This document shows positions 1-8,483 of a DNA stretch of 64,000 bases, piece after piece. Numbering within the stretch: the first letter of the stretch is position 1; every line of letters begins with the position of its first letter. The stretch comes from CBDDEC01 sp965198045 (GTDB lineage Bacteria > Chloroflexota > Dehalococcoidia > UBA2979): NCBI GenBank assembly GCA_965198045.1, contig CBDAOL010000005.1, positions 95,542 to 159,541 on the forward strand. Direction: 5' to 3'. The notes below the pieces were generated by a model. That model was not told where the DNA came from, did no database searches, and saw nothing but the letters and a program-made list of their open reading frames with translations. The translations under genes were made by a program, and so were the position numbers.

Positions 1-843
1 GCGTTCGCCCGCGAGGTCGTCTCGACGCTGCGTTCGATGCTGTTGCTGCGCGCTGGCTCCGAGCAACTGCCGATCTCGGACGCGCAGCACGAGGAACTCA
101 GCTCGATCGCCAAGGAGGTCACCGTCGACGAGATCGTCCAGGCACTGCGTGCCTTCGGTGGGCTCGACTTCGCCGGCGACGCCTACGATGCGCTCCCCGC
201 CGAGATCGCATTCGCCAGCCTCGTCACTGACGCGCAGCCCTCGACGGCTGCCGCCGCTCCGCCGGCCGCTCCTCCGACCGTCGCTCCAACAGAGCCGGCG
301 AGGCGTGAGACACCCGCAGCACAGCCGGCACCCCCCAAGCAGCAGCAACCTCGAGGGCAGCAGCGCTCGTCGACCCCGCCGCCTGTGCAGCCGACAGCAT
401 CGCGGCCCGCGACCAGACCTGCGGCGGCTTCGGGCGGCGGCGCGGCCAGCCGGCCGTTCACCCCGCCCGACGAGGGGCCGGTCTCGCCGGAGCTCGCCGA
501 GCTGAGGGAGCACTGGGACCAGATCCGCAGCGCCGCGCGCGAGGCGCACGTCAAGGCCGGCGCCCTGCTGAACACCGCCTACCCGCGATCCGTGGAGGGC
601 GATCGCGTCGAGATCGGCTTTCGCTTCCCAGCACACGTCGACCTCGCGCTGAACTCTGAGTCTGGCGCGGTCCTCACGGCCATCACCCAGACCGTCAGCA
701 CGGCTGTCGGGCGCAGCGTCGAGGTGGTGCCGGTGCACTGGGAGGCGCTGGCCTCGACCGGTCCAGCGCCGGCAGCGCAGTCGAGCGGCGGCCATCTCCT
801 CGACGAAGCGATGAAGCAGGGCGCGGTCAAGATCGACGACTGA
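1..843 (+). CDS. dnaX: DNA polymerase III subunit gamma/tau, C-terminal part (cut by window edge)
   Basis: The reading frame is open from base 1, so the gene starts outside the window; 280 residues are visible. The first residues (AFAREVVSTLRSMLLLRAG) resemble the helical collar domain III of bacterial DnaX. A Pro/Ala/Gln-rich linker follows at about residues 75-160, then a compact C-terminal domain, as in tau-type tails. DnaX is the clamp-loader ATPase subunit that ties the polymerase III core to the sliding clamp. It is followed 20 bases later by recR, a very common bacterial neighbourhood, which supports the call. The ATPase domain itself is not visible. Confidence 0.85.
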   Translation, partial: AFAREVVSTLRSMLLLRAGSEQLPISDAQHEELSSIAKEVTVDEIVQALRAFGGLDFAGDAYDALPAEIAFASLVTDAQPSTAAAAPPAAPPTVAPTEPARRETPAAQPAPPKQQQPRGQQRSSTPPPVQPTASRPATRPAAASGGGAASRPFTPPDEGPVSPELAELREHWDQIRSAAREAHVKAGALLNTAYPRSVEGDRVEIGFRFPAHVDLALNSESGAVLTAITQTVSTAVGRSVEVVPVHWEALASTGPAPAAQSSGGHLLDEAMKQGAVKIDD

Positions 844-851
844 GCCGCGAG

Positions 852-866
852 TAGACTGGAGGGGTG
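852..866 (+). promoter_or_regulatory. Leaderless-type promoter of recR (-10 TAGACT)
   Basis: TAGACT at 852-857 is followed by exactly six bases and then the GTG start of recR at 864. An in-frame TAG at 852 rules out any earlier start. That spacing puts the predicted transcription start on the start codon. A GGAGG also lies at 858-862 but is only one base from the GTG, too close for normal ribosome binding. Functional assignment is inference. Confidence 0.55.
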
Positions 867-1496
867 AATGAACAACACCCCCCGGTCGTTAGCGGCGCCA
901 CCTCGCCGATCACGCGCCTCGTCGAGGCGTTCAACCGCCTGCCCGGCATCGGGCCGAAGTCCGCACAGCGGCTGGCGTACCACGTCCTACGCGCCTCGCG
1001 CGAGGAGGCGCAGGAGCTCGCCGACGCCCTCCTCGAGGTCAAGATCTCCGTAGTGCTCTGTGAGCGCTGCCAGAACCTGGCGACGACTTCGCCGTGCAGC
1101 GTCTGCGAGGACCGCAGTCGCGATGGCTCGCTGATCTGCGTCGTCGAAGAGCCCCTCGACGTGCTCGCGATCGAGCGCACGGGCGGCTTCCGCGGCCAGT
1201 TCCACGTGCTCCACGGGGTCATCTCGCCGAGCGATGGCGTGGGGCCCGAGGACCTGAAGCTGCAGGAACTGCTGGCGCGCATCGGCGATGCCGATCCCGA
1301 GGTGACGGAGGTCATCGTCGCCACAAACCCGAACCTGGAGGGTGAGGCCACCGCGATGTACATCGGACGGCTGTTGCGACCGCTGGGCCTGCGCGTGACG
1401 CGACTCGCCCGCGGCCTTCCCGCTGGGGCCGACCTCGAGTATGCCGATGAGGTGACGCTCGGACGCGCCCTGGAGTACCGGCAGGAGGTGTCGTAA
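864..1496 (+). CDS. recR: Recombination mediator protein RecR
   Basis: A 210-residue protein of normal RecR length. It has an N-terminal helix-hairpin-helix (FNRLPGIGPKSAQRLAYHVL), a four-cysteine zinc finger (CERCQNLATTSPCSVCEDR) and a Toprim domain beginning ICVVEEPLDVLAIE and containing NPNLEGEATAMYI. RecR works with RecO to load RecA onto single-stranded DNA in gap repair. The start is GTG, because an in-frame stop lies 10 bases upstream. It sits between dnaX and recO, and its TAA overlaps the next ATG by one base (TAATG), so the three downstream reading frames are probably translationally coupled. Confidence 0.95.
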   Translation: MNEQHPPVVSGATSPITRLVEAFNRLPGIGPKSAQRLAYHVLRASREEAQELADALLEVKISVVLCERCQNLATTSPCSVCEDRSRDGSLICVVEEPLDVLAIERTGGFRGQFHVLHGVISPSDGVGPEDLKLQELLARIGDADPEVTEVIVATNPNLEGEATAMYIGRLLRPLGLRVTRLARGLPAGADLEYADEVTLGRALEYRQEVS

Positions 1497-1720
1497 TGGA
1501 CGACTTCGTCGAGCGCTGGTCGGCGCTGTCGCGGCCCTGGAAGACGTTCTGGGTGGCCCTCGTGATCACGCTGATCCTCTTCGTCGCCACCGGGTTCTTC
1601 CGAGTCTCGCCGGCGTTCGCGCTGATCAGCGCGCTGATCTGGGCCGCCGGTGCGGCGTCGCTCGTACGCATCCGCGATCACTACATCCCACCCGACGAGG
1701 AGCCCCGGGACCGACGATGA
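1496..1720 (+). CDS. Small two-helix membrane protein of unknown function
   Basis: 74 residues with two hydrophobic stretches (about residues 17-35 and 38-56) and a charged tail (DEEPRDRR). I do not recognise a named family. The gene is wedged between recR and recO with a one-base overlap on the left (TAATG) and a four-base overlap on the right (ATGA). It is therefore almost certainly translated in the same operon. The position suggests only co-expression with DNA repair genes; nothing in the sequence indicates a direct repair role. Confidence 0.7.
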   Translation: MDDFVERWSALSRPWKTFWVALVITLILFVATGFFRVSPAFALISALIWAAGAASLVRIRDHYIPPDEEPRDRR

Positions 1721-2541
1721 CCTCGCGCGTTCCGCGGGTCACCAAGTCCGACGCCATCGCCCTGCGCCACCGGCGGCTCGGTGACGCCGACCGCATCGTC
1801 ACGCTGATCACGCCGTTCCGAGGCAAGCTCGACGTCGTGGCGAAGGGCGCGTTACGCGTGCGCAGCAAGCTGGCGGGGCACCTGGAGCCGCTGACGCATC
1901 TCGAGATCGTGCTGGCGCACGGGCGGTCGATGGACATCGTGACGCAGGCACAGACACGTGAGTCGTTCGGGAGCATCCGAGGCGACCTCGAACGCCTCGC
2001 GAGCGCGATGTACTTCCTCGAACTGGTTGATCGGCTCACGGTCGAGCACGCCGACGCGCGAGGCGTCTACGACCTGTTGCTCGACGCATTGACCGCCCTC
2101 GATCGCGGCGACGGCGTGAACTTCGTCGCCCGCACGTTCGAGTTGCGCCTGCTGGAGCTCGTCGGTTTCCGGCCGGAGCTGCAGCAGTGCGTGTCGTGTG
2201 GCCGCGATGTCGCTGCGGACGAGGCACTGTGGAACGCCCTCGGTGGTGGCGTGCTGGGCAAGGAGTGCGCGCGGCCCGAGGACGAGGTGCGGATCGTCGA
2301 TGCCACGGCCCTGCGCGCGCTGCGGGCGTTTCAGGAGCTGCCCTACGAGGAGGCGGCCCGCATCCGCCTCGACGACGGCCTGGCAGCGCACCTGGAGAAC
2401 CTCATGCAGACGCTGGCGCAGGCGGCTTCGGAGCGCGAACTGAAGTCGGCGCAGTTCGTCGCGGCCACGCGGCGAGCCGGGCTGGCTGAACGGGAGGCAG
2501 GCGAGGCTTCGGCCGGCGAGCAGGAGCGCGCCGAGGGCTAG
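1717..2541 (+). CDS. recO: DNA repair protein RecO
   Basis: 274 residues, typical RecO length. The N-terminal OB-fold shows the family pattern of a short strand, ALRHRRLGDADRIVTLITP and a KGALRVRSKLAGHLEPLT segment. The helical C-terminal domain carries CVSCG near residue 158 and one further cysteine (GKECARP), so the zinc site looks like a partial C4. RecO binds SSB and single-stranded DNA and acts with RecR in RecA loading. The ATG overlaps the preceding stop. The 3' end overlaps the convergent prenyl synthase gene by four bases. Confidence 0.92.
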   Translation: MTSRVPRVTKSDAIALRHRRLGDADRIVTLITPFRGKLDVVAKGALRVRSKLAGHLEPLTHLEIVLAHGRSMDIVTQAQTRESFGSIRGDLERLASAMYFLELVDRLTVEHADARGVYDLLLDALTALDRGDGVNFVARTFELRLLELVGFRPELQQCVSCGRDVAADEALWNALGGGVLGKECARPEDEVRIVDATALRALRAFQELPYEEAARIRLDDGLAAHLENLMQTLAQAASERELKSAQFVAATRRAGLAEREAGEASAGEQERAEG

Positions 2542-3518
2542 AGCTCGCGCTCGAAGACGTAGTCGACCAGGCCCTCGAGCGTGTCTCGGACCTCGCCGTC
2601 GTCGACCGGTGCGAGTGCCTCGAGCGCCTCGTCGCCAAAACGGCGGGCGGTGGTCAGTGACTCGGCCATGACGTCGGACTCCAGGATCTCGCGGATTGCG
2701 CGCTCCAGGTTGGCACGGCGGCGTACGCCCTCGAACGCCTTCTTGACCGGATTGTCGTTCGGCCGCTCGCGCATGTAGAGGATCGTTGGCAGCGTCAGCG
2801 TCCCCGCCTGGAGATCGGAGCCGACGGGCTTGCCCATCACCTCCGGGTCACCGGTGAAGTCGAGAATGTCGTCGACGATCTGGAATGCGATGCCGAGCCG
2901 CAGCGCATAGAGCCGCAGCGCCTCGCGTTGCTCCTCCGGCACGCCACCAACCATAGCGCCACCCTCGGCTGCCGTGCCGAAGAGCGACGCGGTCTTGCCG
3001 GTGATGCGATCGAGGTAGCCCTGGATGTCCTCGTCGTACTCGAACGCGGCCATGTCTTGCGTGAGCTCGCCCTTGGCCATCACCATCAGCGTCCCGGCGA
3101 AGCGGCGGACGACGAGTGTGTTGTCGGTCTGTGCGATCAGGTCTGCGGCATGGGCGAACATGAAGTCGCCGAGCATCACTGAGGCCGCGTTGCCGAAGAG
3201 CGCGGCCGAGGTGGGAACGCCTCGACGCTCCGCCGCCTCGTCGATCACGTCGTCGTGGACCAGCGTGGCGGTATGCAGCAGCTCCACGCTGGCGGCGAGG
3301 GGTACGAGACGGTCGAGCGGGTAGTCGCCCAGGCGGCCGGCCAGGAGGGCGATCGCAGGGCGCATCATCTTCCCCGTGCCAGCCAGGGCGTTCGCGAGCA
3401 TCTCCCGGACGAAGTCGAAGTCGACACCGTCCGCGATGGACTGGAGGCGAAGCGAGACCAGTGGCAGGTCGTCGGCGACCGGCCCGTAGAGCGTTCGTGA
3501 GTCGACTGAGGTCGTCAT
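2538..3518 (-). CDS. Trans-polyprenyl diphosphate synthase
   Basis: 326 residues with both aspartate-rich motifs of head-to-tail prenyl elongases: LVHDDVIDEAAERRG (first) and FQIVDDILDFTGD (second), plus GKMMRP near the start. The enzyme condenses isopentenyl diphosphate onto an allylic primer, usually to make a quinone side chain or polyprenyl carrier. Chain length cannot be read from sequence alone; the family is close to heptaprenyl/octaprenyl synthases (HepT/IspB). The gene follows tatD with a four-base overlap (ATGA) and converges on recO. Confidence 0.9.
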   Translation of the reverse strand: MTTSVDSRTLYGPVADDLPLVSLRLQSIADGVDFDFVREMLANALAGTGKMMRPAIALLAGRLGDYPLDRLVPLAASVELLHTATLVHDDVIDEAAERRGVPTSAALFGNAASVMLGDFMFAHAADLIAQTDNTLVVRRFAGTLMVMAKGELTQDMAAFEYDEDIQGYLDRITGKTASLFGTAAEGGAMVGGVPEEQREALRLYALRLGIAFQIVDDILDFTGDPEVMGKPVGSDLQAGTLTLPTILYMRERPNDNPVKKAFEGVRRRANLERAIREILESDVMAESLTTARRFGDEALEALAPVDDGEVRDTLEGLVDYVFEREL

Positions 3519-4360
3519 GTCGCCTCCGCGTCAACGCTGAAGCCGAACAGCCGGCCCGCGTTTCGCGCGGACGCGCTGGCGACAGCCTCGGGCGTCTCAC
3601 CTCGGATCGAGGCCACGAAGCGGGCGGTCTCGATCACGTACGCCGGCTCGTTCCGCGCCCCGCGATGGGGCGCCGGGGTGAGGTACGGACAGTCGGTTTC
3701 GATCAGCATAGCGGAGGCTGGGAGCGTGCGCGCCACCGTCTGACCCCGCTCGTTGTTCTGGTACGTGACGGTCCCGGGTATCGAGATCAGCAGGCCGAGG
3801 TCGATGTAGCGCGAGGCGAGATCGGCGTCACCGGCGAAGCAGTGCATCATCCCGATCTCGCGCTGCGGACCGAGGTAGCGCCCGACCCGGCTAGCCCACA
3901 CCTCGATCACCTCGAACGCTTCGAGGTCGGCGGCGCGCGAGTGGATCACGACCGGCAGGTGGTGTTCGCGAGCGAGGTCGAGCTGCCATTCGAAGGCGAT
4001 CCGCTGCTGGTCGCGCGGCGAGAGGTCGCGGTAGAAGTCGAGGCCGATCTCGCCGATGGCCACGAAGTCACCGGAACCCGCGAGGCGTTCGAGGCCCGCG
4101 CGTTCCTCCTCGAAGCGCTTCGCCTCGTGTGGGTGGAGGCCGGCCACGGCATGGACGCGCGGGTCCACGCGTGCCATGTCGAGCGCACGCTCGCTGGTCG
4201 CGACGTCCACGCCTACTTCGACGATCGCGGCCAGTCCCGCGGTCCACGCGCGGGCCATCATCTCCTCACGGTCGCCGCTGAACTCGCGTGACGAGGTGTG
4301 CGCGTGCGCGTCAACGGCGCCGGCGAGAGGTTCAGGATCGGGATGCTTCGATCGTTTCAC
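3515..4360 (-). CDS. tatD: TatD-family metal-dependent deoxyribonuclease
   Basis: 281 residues. The TIM-barrel metallo-hydrolase motifs are all present: VDAHAHT near the N-terminus (metal histidines), GEIGLDFYRD, VIHSRAA, MMHCFAGDADLA and a late IETDCPYLTPAPHRG. TatD enzymes are Mg-dependent 3'-5' DNA exonucleases/endonucleases acting in DNA quality control. The start codon is GTG. It lies 21 bases after metG, and its stop overlaps the prenyl synthase start, giving a metG-tatD-prenyl synthase transcription unit. Confidence 0.92.
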   Translation of the reverse strand: MKRSKHPDPEPLAGAVDAHAHTSSREFSGDREEMMARAWTAGLAAIVEVGVDVATSERALDMARVDPRVHAVAGLHPHEAKRFEEERAGLERLAGSGDFVAIGEIGLDFYRDLSPRDQQRIAFEWQLDLAREHHLPVVIHSRAADLEAFEVIEVWASRVGRYLGPQREIGMMHCFAGDADLASRYIDLGLLISIPGTVTYQNNERGQTVARTLPASAMLIETDCPYLTPAPHRGARNEPAYVIETARFVASIRGETPEAVASASARNAGRLFGFSVDAEAT

Positions 4361-4381
4361 GACACGTCGGCGCGTCGGGCC

Positions 4382-6064
4382 TCACTGCCCGAGGCGCGCC
4401 TCCTCCTCGGGAACGATCGAGGCGTCGAGCTTCTTGAACAGCGGGGCGGGCTCCGGAAGCAGTGTCCCGGGCGTGACCGGCGTGCGCCGCCAGCCAGCGG
4501 CTTCGATGTCGTCCTCGTGGCCCAGCATCGCCCACGCTTGAGGGGAGGTGAACGGCAGGAACGGCTGGAACAACGAGGCGAGGCCGCTGATCACGTTGAG
4601 CGCCACGTACAGCGTCTCGGCGGCGTGCCCGCGGTCCTCCTTGACCGCCTGCCATGGCGCGCGCTCATCGAGGTACTGGTTGGCCGCCTGCGCGACGCCC
4701 ATCGCATCAGCGATGGCGCGGCGGAGCTCCACCTCGTTCAGGTGGCCAGCCTCGACCTCGAATGCCTCGTCGACGCGCGCGACCATGGCCTGTGAGGTTG
4801 CCGATAGCTCCTCCGGCGGCGTCGGAACGCGGTCGTCGAAGTTGCGCCGAGTGATCGTGAGCACGCGGTTCACGAGGTTGCCCCAGCGTGCGACGAGCTC
4901 GTCGTTGTTGCGCCGCAGGTACTCCTCCCACGTGAAGTCGGAGTCGGACGTCTCCGGCATCGTTGCCGTCAGCACGTAGCGCAGGGGGTCGGGGTCGTAG
5001 CGCTCGAGGTAGTCGGGCATCCACAGCGCCCAATTGCGGCTCGACGAGGCCTTCGAACCGGACATGGTCAGGTACTGGTTGGCCGGCACGTCCGAGGGCA
5101 AGTTGAGATCGCCGTACCCGAGCAACATGGCCGGCCAGACCACGGTGTGGAACGGCACATTGTCCTTGCCGATGAAGTAGACGGTCCGCGCCTCCGGGTC
5201 CTGCCACCAGCGCTTCCACGCTTCCGGATCGTCGCCGAGTGTGGCCGCCCACTCCTTGGTGGCGGAGAGGTAGCCGATCACTGCCTCGAACCAGACGTAG
5301 ATGCGCTTGTCCTCGTACCCCTCGAGGGGAACCGGGACGCCCCAGGAGATGTCGCGCGTGATCGCGCGATCGATCAAGCCCCCGCGGAGCATGCCGAGCG
5401 TGAAGTTGCGCACAGCTGGACGCCAGTCGGTCTTCGTCTCCATCCACTCGGTCAGCTGCTCGTCGAACGCGGAGAGCTTCAGGAAGAAGTGCTTAGAGGT
5501 GCGCCGCTCCGGCGTCGCATCGGACAGCTTCGAGCGAGGATCGATCAGATCGAGCGCGTCGAGGGTGGACTGGCAGTTGTCGCACTGGTCTCCGCGGGCC
5601 CCGTGATCGCCGCAGATGGGGCAGGTGCCCTCCACATAACGATCAGGCAGGAAGCGCTCGGCTTTTGGGTCGTAGAGCAGGGTCTGCTCAGCCTCGTACA
5701 TCAGTTCCTGCTCGATCAGGCGGGTGAAGATGTCCTGCGTGACCTCGCTGTGGTTCTCGGTGTTCGTCGAGGTGAACAGATCGAACGAGATGCCGAACCG
5801 CTCGAACACGTCGAGGAACGACTGGTGGTAGCGCTCGAAGATCGCCTCCGGCGTGGTGCCCTCATCCTCGGCGCGCACGGTCACCGGGGTGCCGTGCGAG
5901 TCGGAGCCGGAGACCATCAGCACGTTCTGGCCGCGCATCCGCTGGAAGCGGGTGAAGATGTCGGCAGGCAGGTAGGCGCCGGCGATCTGACCGGCGTGGA
6001 GCGGGCCGTTGGCGTACGGCCAGCCAACGGCGACGAGGATGTGTTGCGGCTCAGGATCGCTCAT
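4382..6064 (-). CDS. metG: Methionyl-tRNA synthetase
   Basis: 560 residues, class I synthetase. A HIGH-like site reads PLHAGQ at about residues 21-26. The zinc knuckle in the connective domain has C148, C151, C161 and C164. The KMSKS-like loop reads MSGSKASSSR near residue 333, a degenerate form in which the SKASSS core is kept. The anticodon-binding helical domain follows. No C-terminal tRNA-binding EMAP domain is fused. The gene charges initiator and elongator tRNA-Met. It is the first gene of a minus-strand unit with tatD and the prenyl synthase. Confidence 0.94.
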   Translation of the reverse strand: MSDPEPQHILVAVGWPYANGPLHAGQIAGAYLPADIFTRFQRMRGQNVLMVSGSDSHGTPVTVRAEDEGTTPEAIFERYHQSFLDVFERFGISFDLFTSTNTENHSEVTQDIFTRLIEQELMYEAEQTLLYDPKAERFLPDRYVEGTCPICGDHGARGDQCDNCQSTLDALDLIDPRSKLSDATPERRTSKHFFLKLSAFDEQLTEWMETKTDWRPAVRNFTLGMLRGGLIDRAITRDISWGVPVPLEGYEDKRIYVWFEAVIGYLSATKEWAATLGDDPEAWKRWWQDPEARTVYFIGKDNVPFHTVVWPAMLLGYGDLNLPSDVPANQYLTMSGSKASSSRNWALWMPDYLERYDPDPLRYVLTATMPETSDSDFTWEEYLRRNNDELVARWGNLVNRVLTITRRNFDDRVPTPPEELSATSQAMVARVDEAFEVEAGHLNEVELRRAIADAMGVAQAANQYLDERAPWQAVKEDRGHAAETLYVALNVISGLASLFQPFLPFTSPQAWAMLGHEDDIEAAGWRRTPVTPGTLLPEPAPLFKKLDASIVPEEEARLGQ

Positions 6065-6078
6065 CGAGGGCGATCGTA
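6062..6078 (-). promoter_or_regulatory. Probable near-leaderless promoter of metG (-10 TACGAT)
   Basis: On the minus strand TACGAT (6078-6073) is followed by eight bases and the ATG at 6064. If the transcription start lies seven bases after the hexamer, as at recR and prfA, the 5' leader would be only about two bases. No Shine-Dalgarno sequence is seen in that gap. Confidence 0.35.
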
Positions 6079-6133
6079 TCAGCGATGCCGCTTGCGAACC
6101 GTCGGTCCTGAACGCGTTGACCGTGTCTCAGTG

Positions 6134-6378
6134 CGGGGCTAACCTCTCTGGAAATCCCCTTGACCCCTGGCGGGGAATCGATGGTGAGTTTCCTTCAGCG
6201 GCCCCCCCACCCACGCGCATCGGGCTCGTACGCCCGGGCTCACGCGCGCGGAACCGACAGCCCCCTCTCGCGAGGGGGTTCTGCGTATACGGGGTAGCGG
6301 CGGCCCCGCCGGGCGATCACACACACGAGCACACACAAGAGCAGCGACACGGGCGACAGGTCAGAGGTGGGGTGATAC
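6134..6378 (+). promoter_or_regulatory. Structured leader region upstream of guaB3
   Basis: This gene-free 314-base gap holds several nested inverted repeats on the guaB3 sense strand. GGGGC 6135-6139 pairs with GCCCC 6201-6205, GGAAA 6150-6154 with TTTCC 6189-6193, and TCCCC 6155-6159 with GGGGA 6172-6176, forming one bulged rod. CGGGC 6221-6225 pairs with GCCCG 6232-6236. CCCCCTC 6261-6267 pairs with GAGGGGG 6272-6278 around TCGC. No long T-run follows, so none is a clear intrinsic terminator. I recognise no known riboswitch family. A Shine-Dalgarno sequence (AGAGGTGGGG, 6363-6372) precedes the GTG. Confidence 0.4.
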
Positions 6379-7575
6379 GTGGTAGCCAGCGACACGCGCA
6401 CGAAGATCGACGCCAGCGCAGCGACGGTTCAGCCGAAGACTCTCCAGCACGCTTATGGCTTCGACGATGTGGCCATCGTTCCCGGCGCGGTGACGACGAA
6501 CCCCGAGCTCGTCGCGCCTGAGTTCCACCTCGGTGATCTCAACTTCAGCATTCCGGTCATCGCCTCTGCCATGGACGGCGTCGTCGACCCCAAGTTCGCC
6601 ATCAAGATGAGCGAGATGGGCGGATTCGGCGTGCTGAACGTCGACGGCCTCTGGACGCGCTACGAAGACGGCGACGCCATCCTCGAGGAGATCGCGGCAG
6701 CGACGATCGAGGAAGCGACGCCCATCATCCAGCGCGTCTACTCGCAGCCGGTGCGGGACGATCTCGTGGCCCAGCGCGTCGAGGAGATCAAGGCGAGCGG
6801 TGGTATTGCGGCCGTCGCCTGCACGCCGCAGAACACCAAGCGCTTCGCGCCGATCGTCAAGGAGGCGGGCGTCGATGTGCTCGTCGTCGCCTCGACGGTG
6901 ACGACGGCGCGCCACATCTCGCGCTCGCTGACCGGTCTCCGCCTCGACGAGCTGGTCGAGCAGATGGGGCCGGTCCCCGTGCTCGTTGGCAACACCGTCG
7001 ACTTCCACGCCACGATCGAGCTGATGGAGACGGGCATCCACGGTGTGCTCGTTGGCGTCGGCCCCGGGGCCGCCTGCACCTCGAGGGAGGTGCTGGGCAT
7101 CGGCATGCCACAGGTTTCGGCCACGATCGAGACCGCGCACGCACGCGACGTGTACTACGAGGCGACGGGGCGGTACGTCCCGATTCTCACCGACGGGGGC
7201 ATTCGTACCGGAGGCGACGTCTCGAAGTCGATCTGCGCCGGCGCAGACGCCGTGATGATTGGCTCGCCCTTCGCCTCCACGCTGGGCGCACCCGGCCGAG
7301 GGTTCCACTGGGGCATGGCCACCCCGCACGCGGAACTGCCCCGAGGTGTGCGCGTCCAGGTTGGACAGATGCACAGCGTCGAAACCCTGCTGTTCGGCCC
7401 GACATCGAAGACTGACGGCACCGAGAACCTCGTCGGGGCGCTGCGGACGTCGATGTCGACGTGCGGCGCGCAGACGATCAAGGAGTTCCACGAGGCGCGG
7501 ATGATCATTGCGCCGTCGATCAAGACGGAAGGCAAGATCTACCAGATCGCGCAGACCCGCCCCGCAGGCGTCTAG
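6379..7575 (+). CDS. GuaB3-family IMP dehydrogenase-like protein
   Basis: 398 residues, an IMPDH/GMPR TIM barrel without the CBS pair of canonical GuaB. Motifs include VIASAMDGVVDPKFAIKMSE, the catalytic-cysteine loop GVGPGAACTSREVLG, the phosphate-binding stretch ILTDGGIRTGGDVSKSI and the C-terminal GALRTSMSTCGAQTIKEFHE. Canonical IMPDH oxidises IMP to XMP in guanine nucleotide synthesis. GuaB3 members are common in Chloroflexota, actinobacteria and cyanobacteria, and their exact reaction is less certain. The start is GTG at 6379, preceded by a good ribosome-binding site. It is monocistronic behind a long structured leader. Confidence 0.88.
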   Translation: MVASDTRTKIDASAATVQPKTLQHAYGFDDVAIVPGAVTTNPELVAPEFHLGDLNFSIPVIASAMDGVVDPKFAIKMSEMGGFGVLNVDGLWTRYEDGDAILEEIAAATIEEATPIIQRVYSQPVRDDLVAQRVEEIKASGGIAAVACTPQNTKRFAPIVKEAGVDVLVVASTVTTARHISRSLTGLRLDELVEQMGPVPVLVGNTVDFHATIELMETGIHGVLVGVGPGAACTSREVLGIGMPQVSATIETAHARDVYYEATGRYVPILTDGGIRTGGDVSKSICAGADAVMIGSPFASTLGAPGRGFHWGMATPHAELPRGVRVQVGQMHSVETLLFGPTSKTDGTENLVGALRTSMSTCGAQTIKEFHEARMIIAPSIKTEGKIYQIAQTRPAGV

Positions 7576-8483
7576 CCTCCGGCCGCCGCCTCGGCGTAGC
7601 CGAAACGCGCCTCGACGACCCTGCGGACTCCCCGCAGATCGCGGTGGGTGGTCACCTCGATTCTTGGCGCGGCGTCGAGGGCTCCGCGCAAGCGTTCCGC
7701 CACGAAACCGGCCTGGCCCGCGCCGACCTCGAGCAGCACCGCGCCGCTGTCCTCAGCAAGGTGGCCGGGCAACTGTCCGAGGAGCCGCTCGATCAGTTCC
7801 CTGCCGGTTGCGCCGCCCTCCACCGCATCGCGTGGCTCGTGCTCGCGGATCGCGGGCGGCAGCACCTCGAACTCCTCGGTCGGCACGTAAGGCAGGTTCG
7901 ATACGAGCACGTCGATCGGCTCGGCGAGTGGCTCGAGCAGGTCACCGGCGAGCAGCACGAGGCGGTCAGCGAGGCCGAGAGTGCGCATGTTGCGGCCGGC
8001 CCATTGGAGCGCCGCCGTCGACACGTCTGTCGCGAAGATCTTCGCGTTCGGCATGTGCCGGCCGATGGCGCACGCGATCGCGCCCGAGCCGGTACCGATA
8101 TCGGCGACCCGCACGAGGCGTGCGGAGCGGGGGTGTCCCGCGATCGCTTCGAGTGCCGCCTCGACGAGTGTCTCGGTCTCCGGTCGTGGCACCAGCGCGC
8201 CCTCGCCGACCGCGAGCGTGAGCCCGTAGAACTCGCGGTGCCCCAGGATGTAGGCGAGCGGCTCGTGGGCAACGCGGCGCGCCAGCAGCGTCTCGAAGGC
8301 CTCGACGTTCCGGGCCGGCTCTGGGCCAGCGGCGATGACCGCGGTGCGCTCGAGGTCTGTTGCTGCGCCGTAGAGCAGCTCCGCCTGCAGGCGCGCGTCG
8401 TCCACATCCTCGGCGGCCTGGGCGGCGAGTAGGCGCGCTTCCGCTTCGTGCACGAGCTCGCGGACCGTCGAGGGCTCGCTCAT
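7572..8483 (-). CDS. prmC: Release factor glutamine N5-methyltransferase PrmC (HemK)
   Basis: 303 residues. An N-terminal helical domain (residues 1-75) recognises release factors. It is followed by an AdoMet Rossmann domain with VADIGTGSGAIACAIG (motif I) and the substrate loop SNLPYV, which replaces the usual NPPY by NLPY. PLAYILGHREFYG is the conserved linker. The enzyme methylates the GGQ glutamine of RF1/RF2, and prfA lies in the same transcription unit two genes upstream. The stop converges on guaB3 with a four-base overlap; the ATG overlaps the end of the rRNA methyltransferase gene. Confidence 0.92.
   Translation of the reverse strand: MSEPSTVRELVHEAEARLLAAQAAEDVDDARLQAELLYGAATDLERTAVIAAGPEPARNVEAFETLLARRVAHEPLAYILGHREFYGLTLAVGEGALVPRPETETLVEAALEAIAGHPRSARLVRVADIGTGSGAIACAIGRHMPNAKIFATDVSTAALQWAGRNMRTLGLADRLVLLAGDLLEPLAEPIDVLVSNLPYVPTEEFEVLPPAIREHEPRDAVEGGATGRELIERLLGQLPGHLAEDSGAVLLEVGAGQAGFVAERLRGALDAAPRIEVTTHRDLRGVRRVVEARFGYAEAAAGG

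Noticed and set aside
6134..6345. 6S RNA or signal recognition particle RNA in the guaB3 leader
   Set aside because: The rod-like fold is suggestive, but the SRP GGAAGCAG-type tetraloop region and 6S bubble features were not found.
6361..7491. Long minus-strand frame opposite guaB3
   Set aside because: It is His/Arg/Asp-rich shadow coding opposite a conserved enzyme; no start site or motif supports it.
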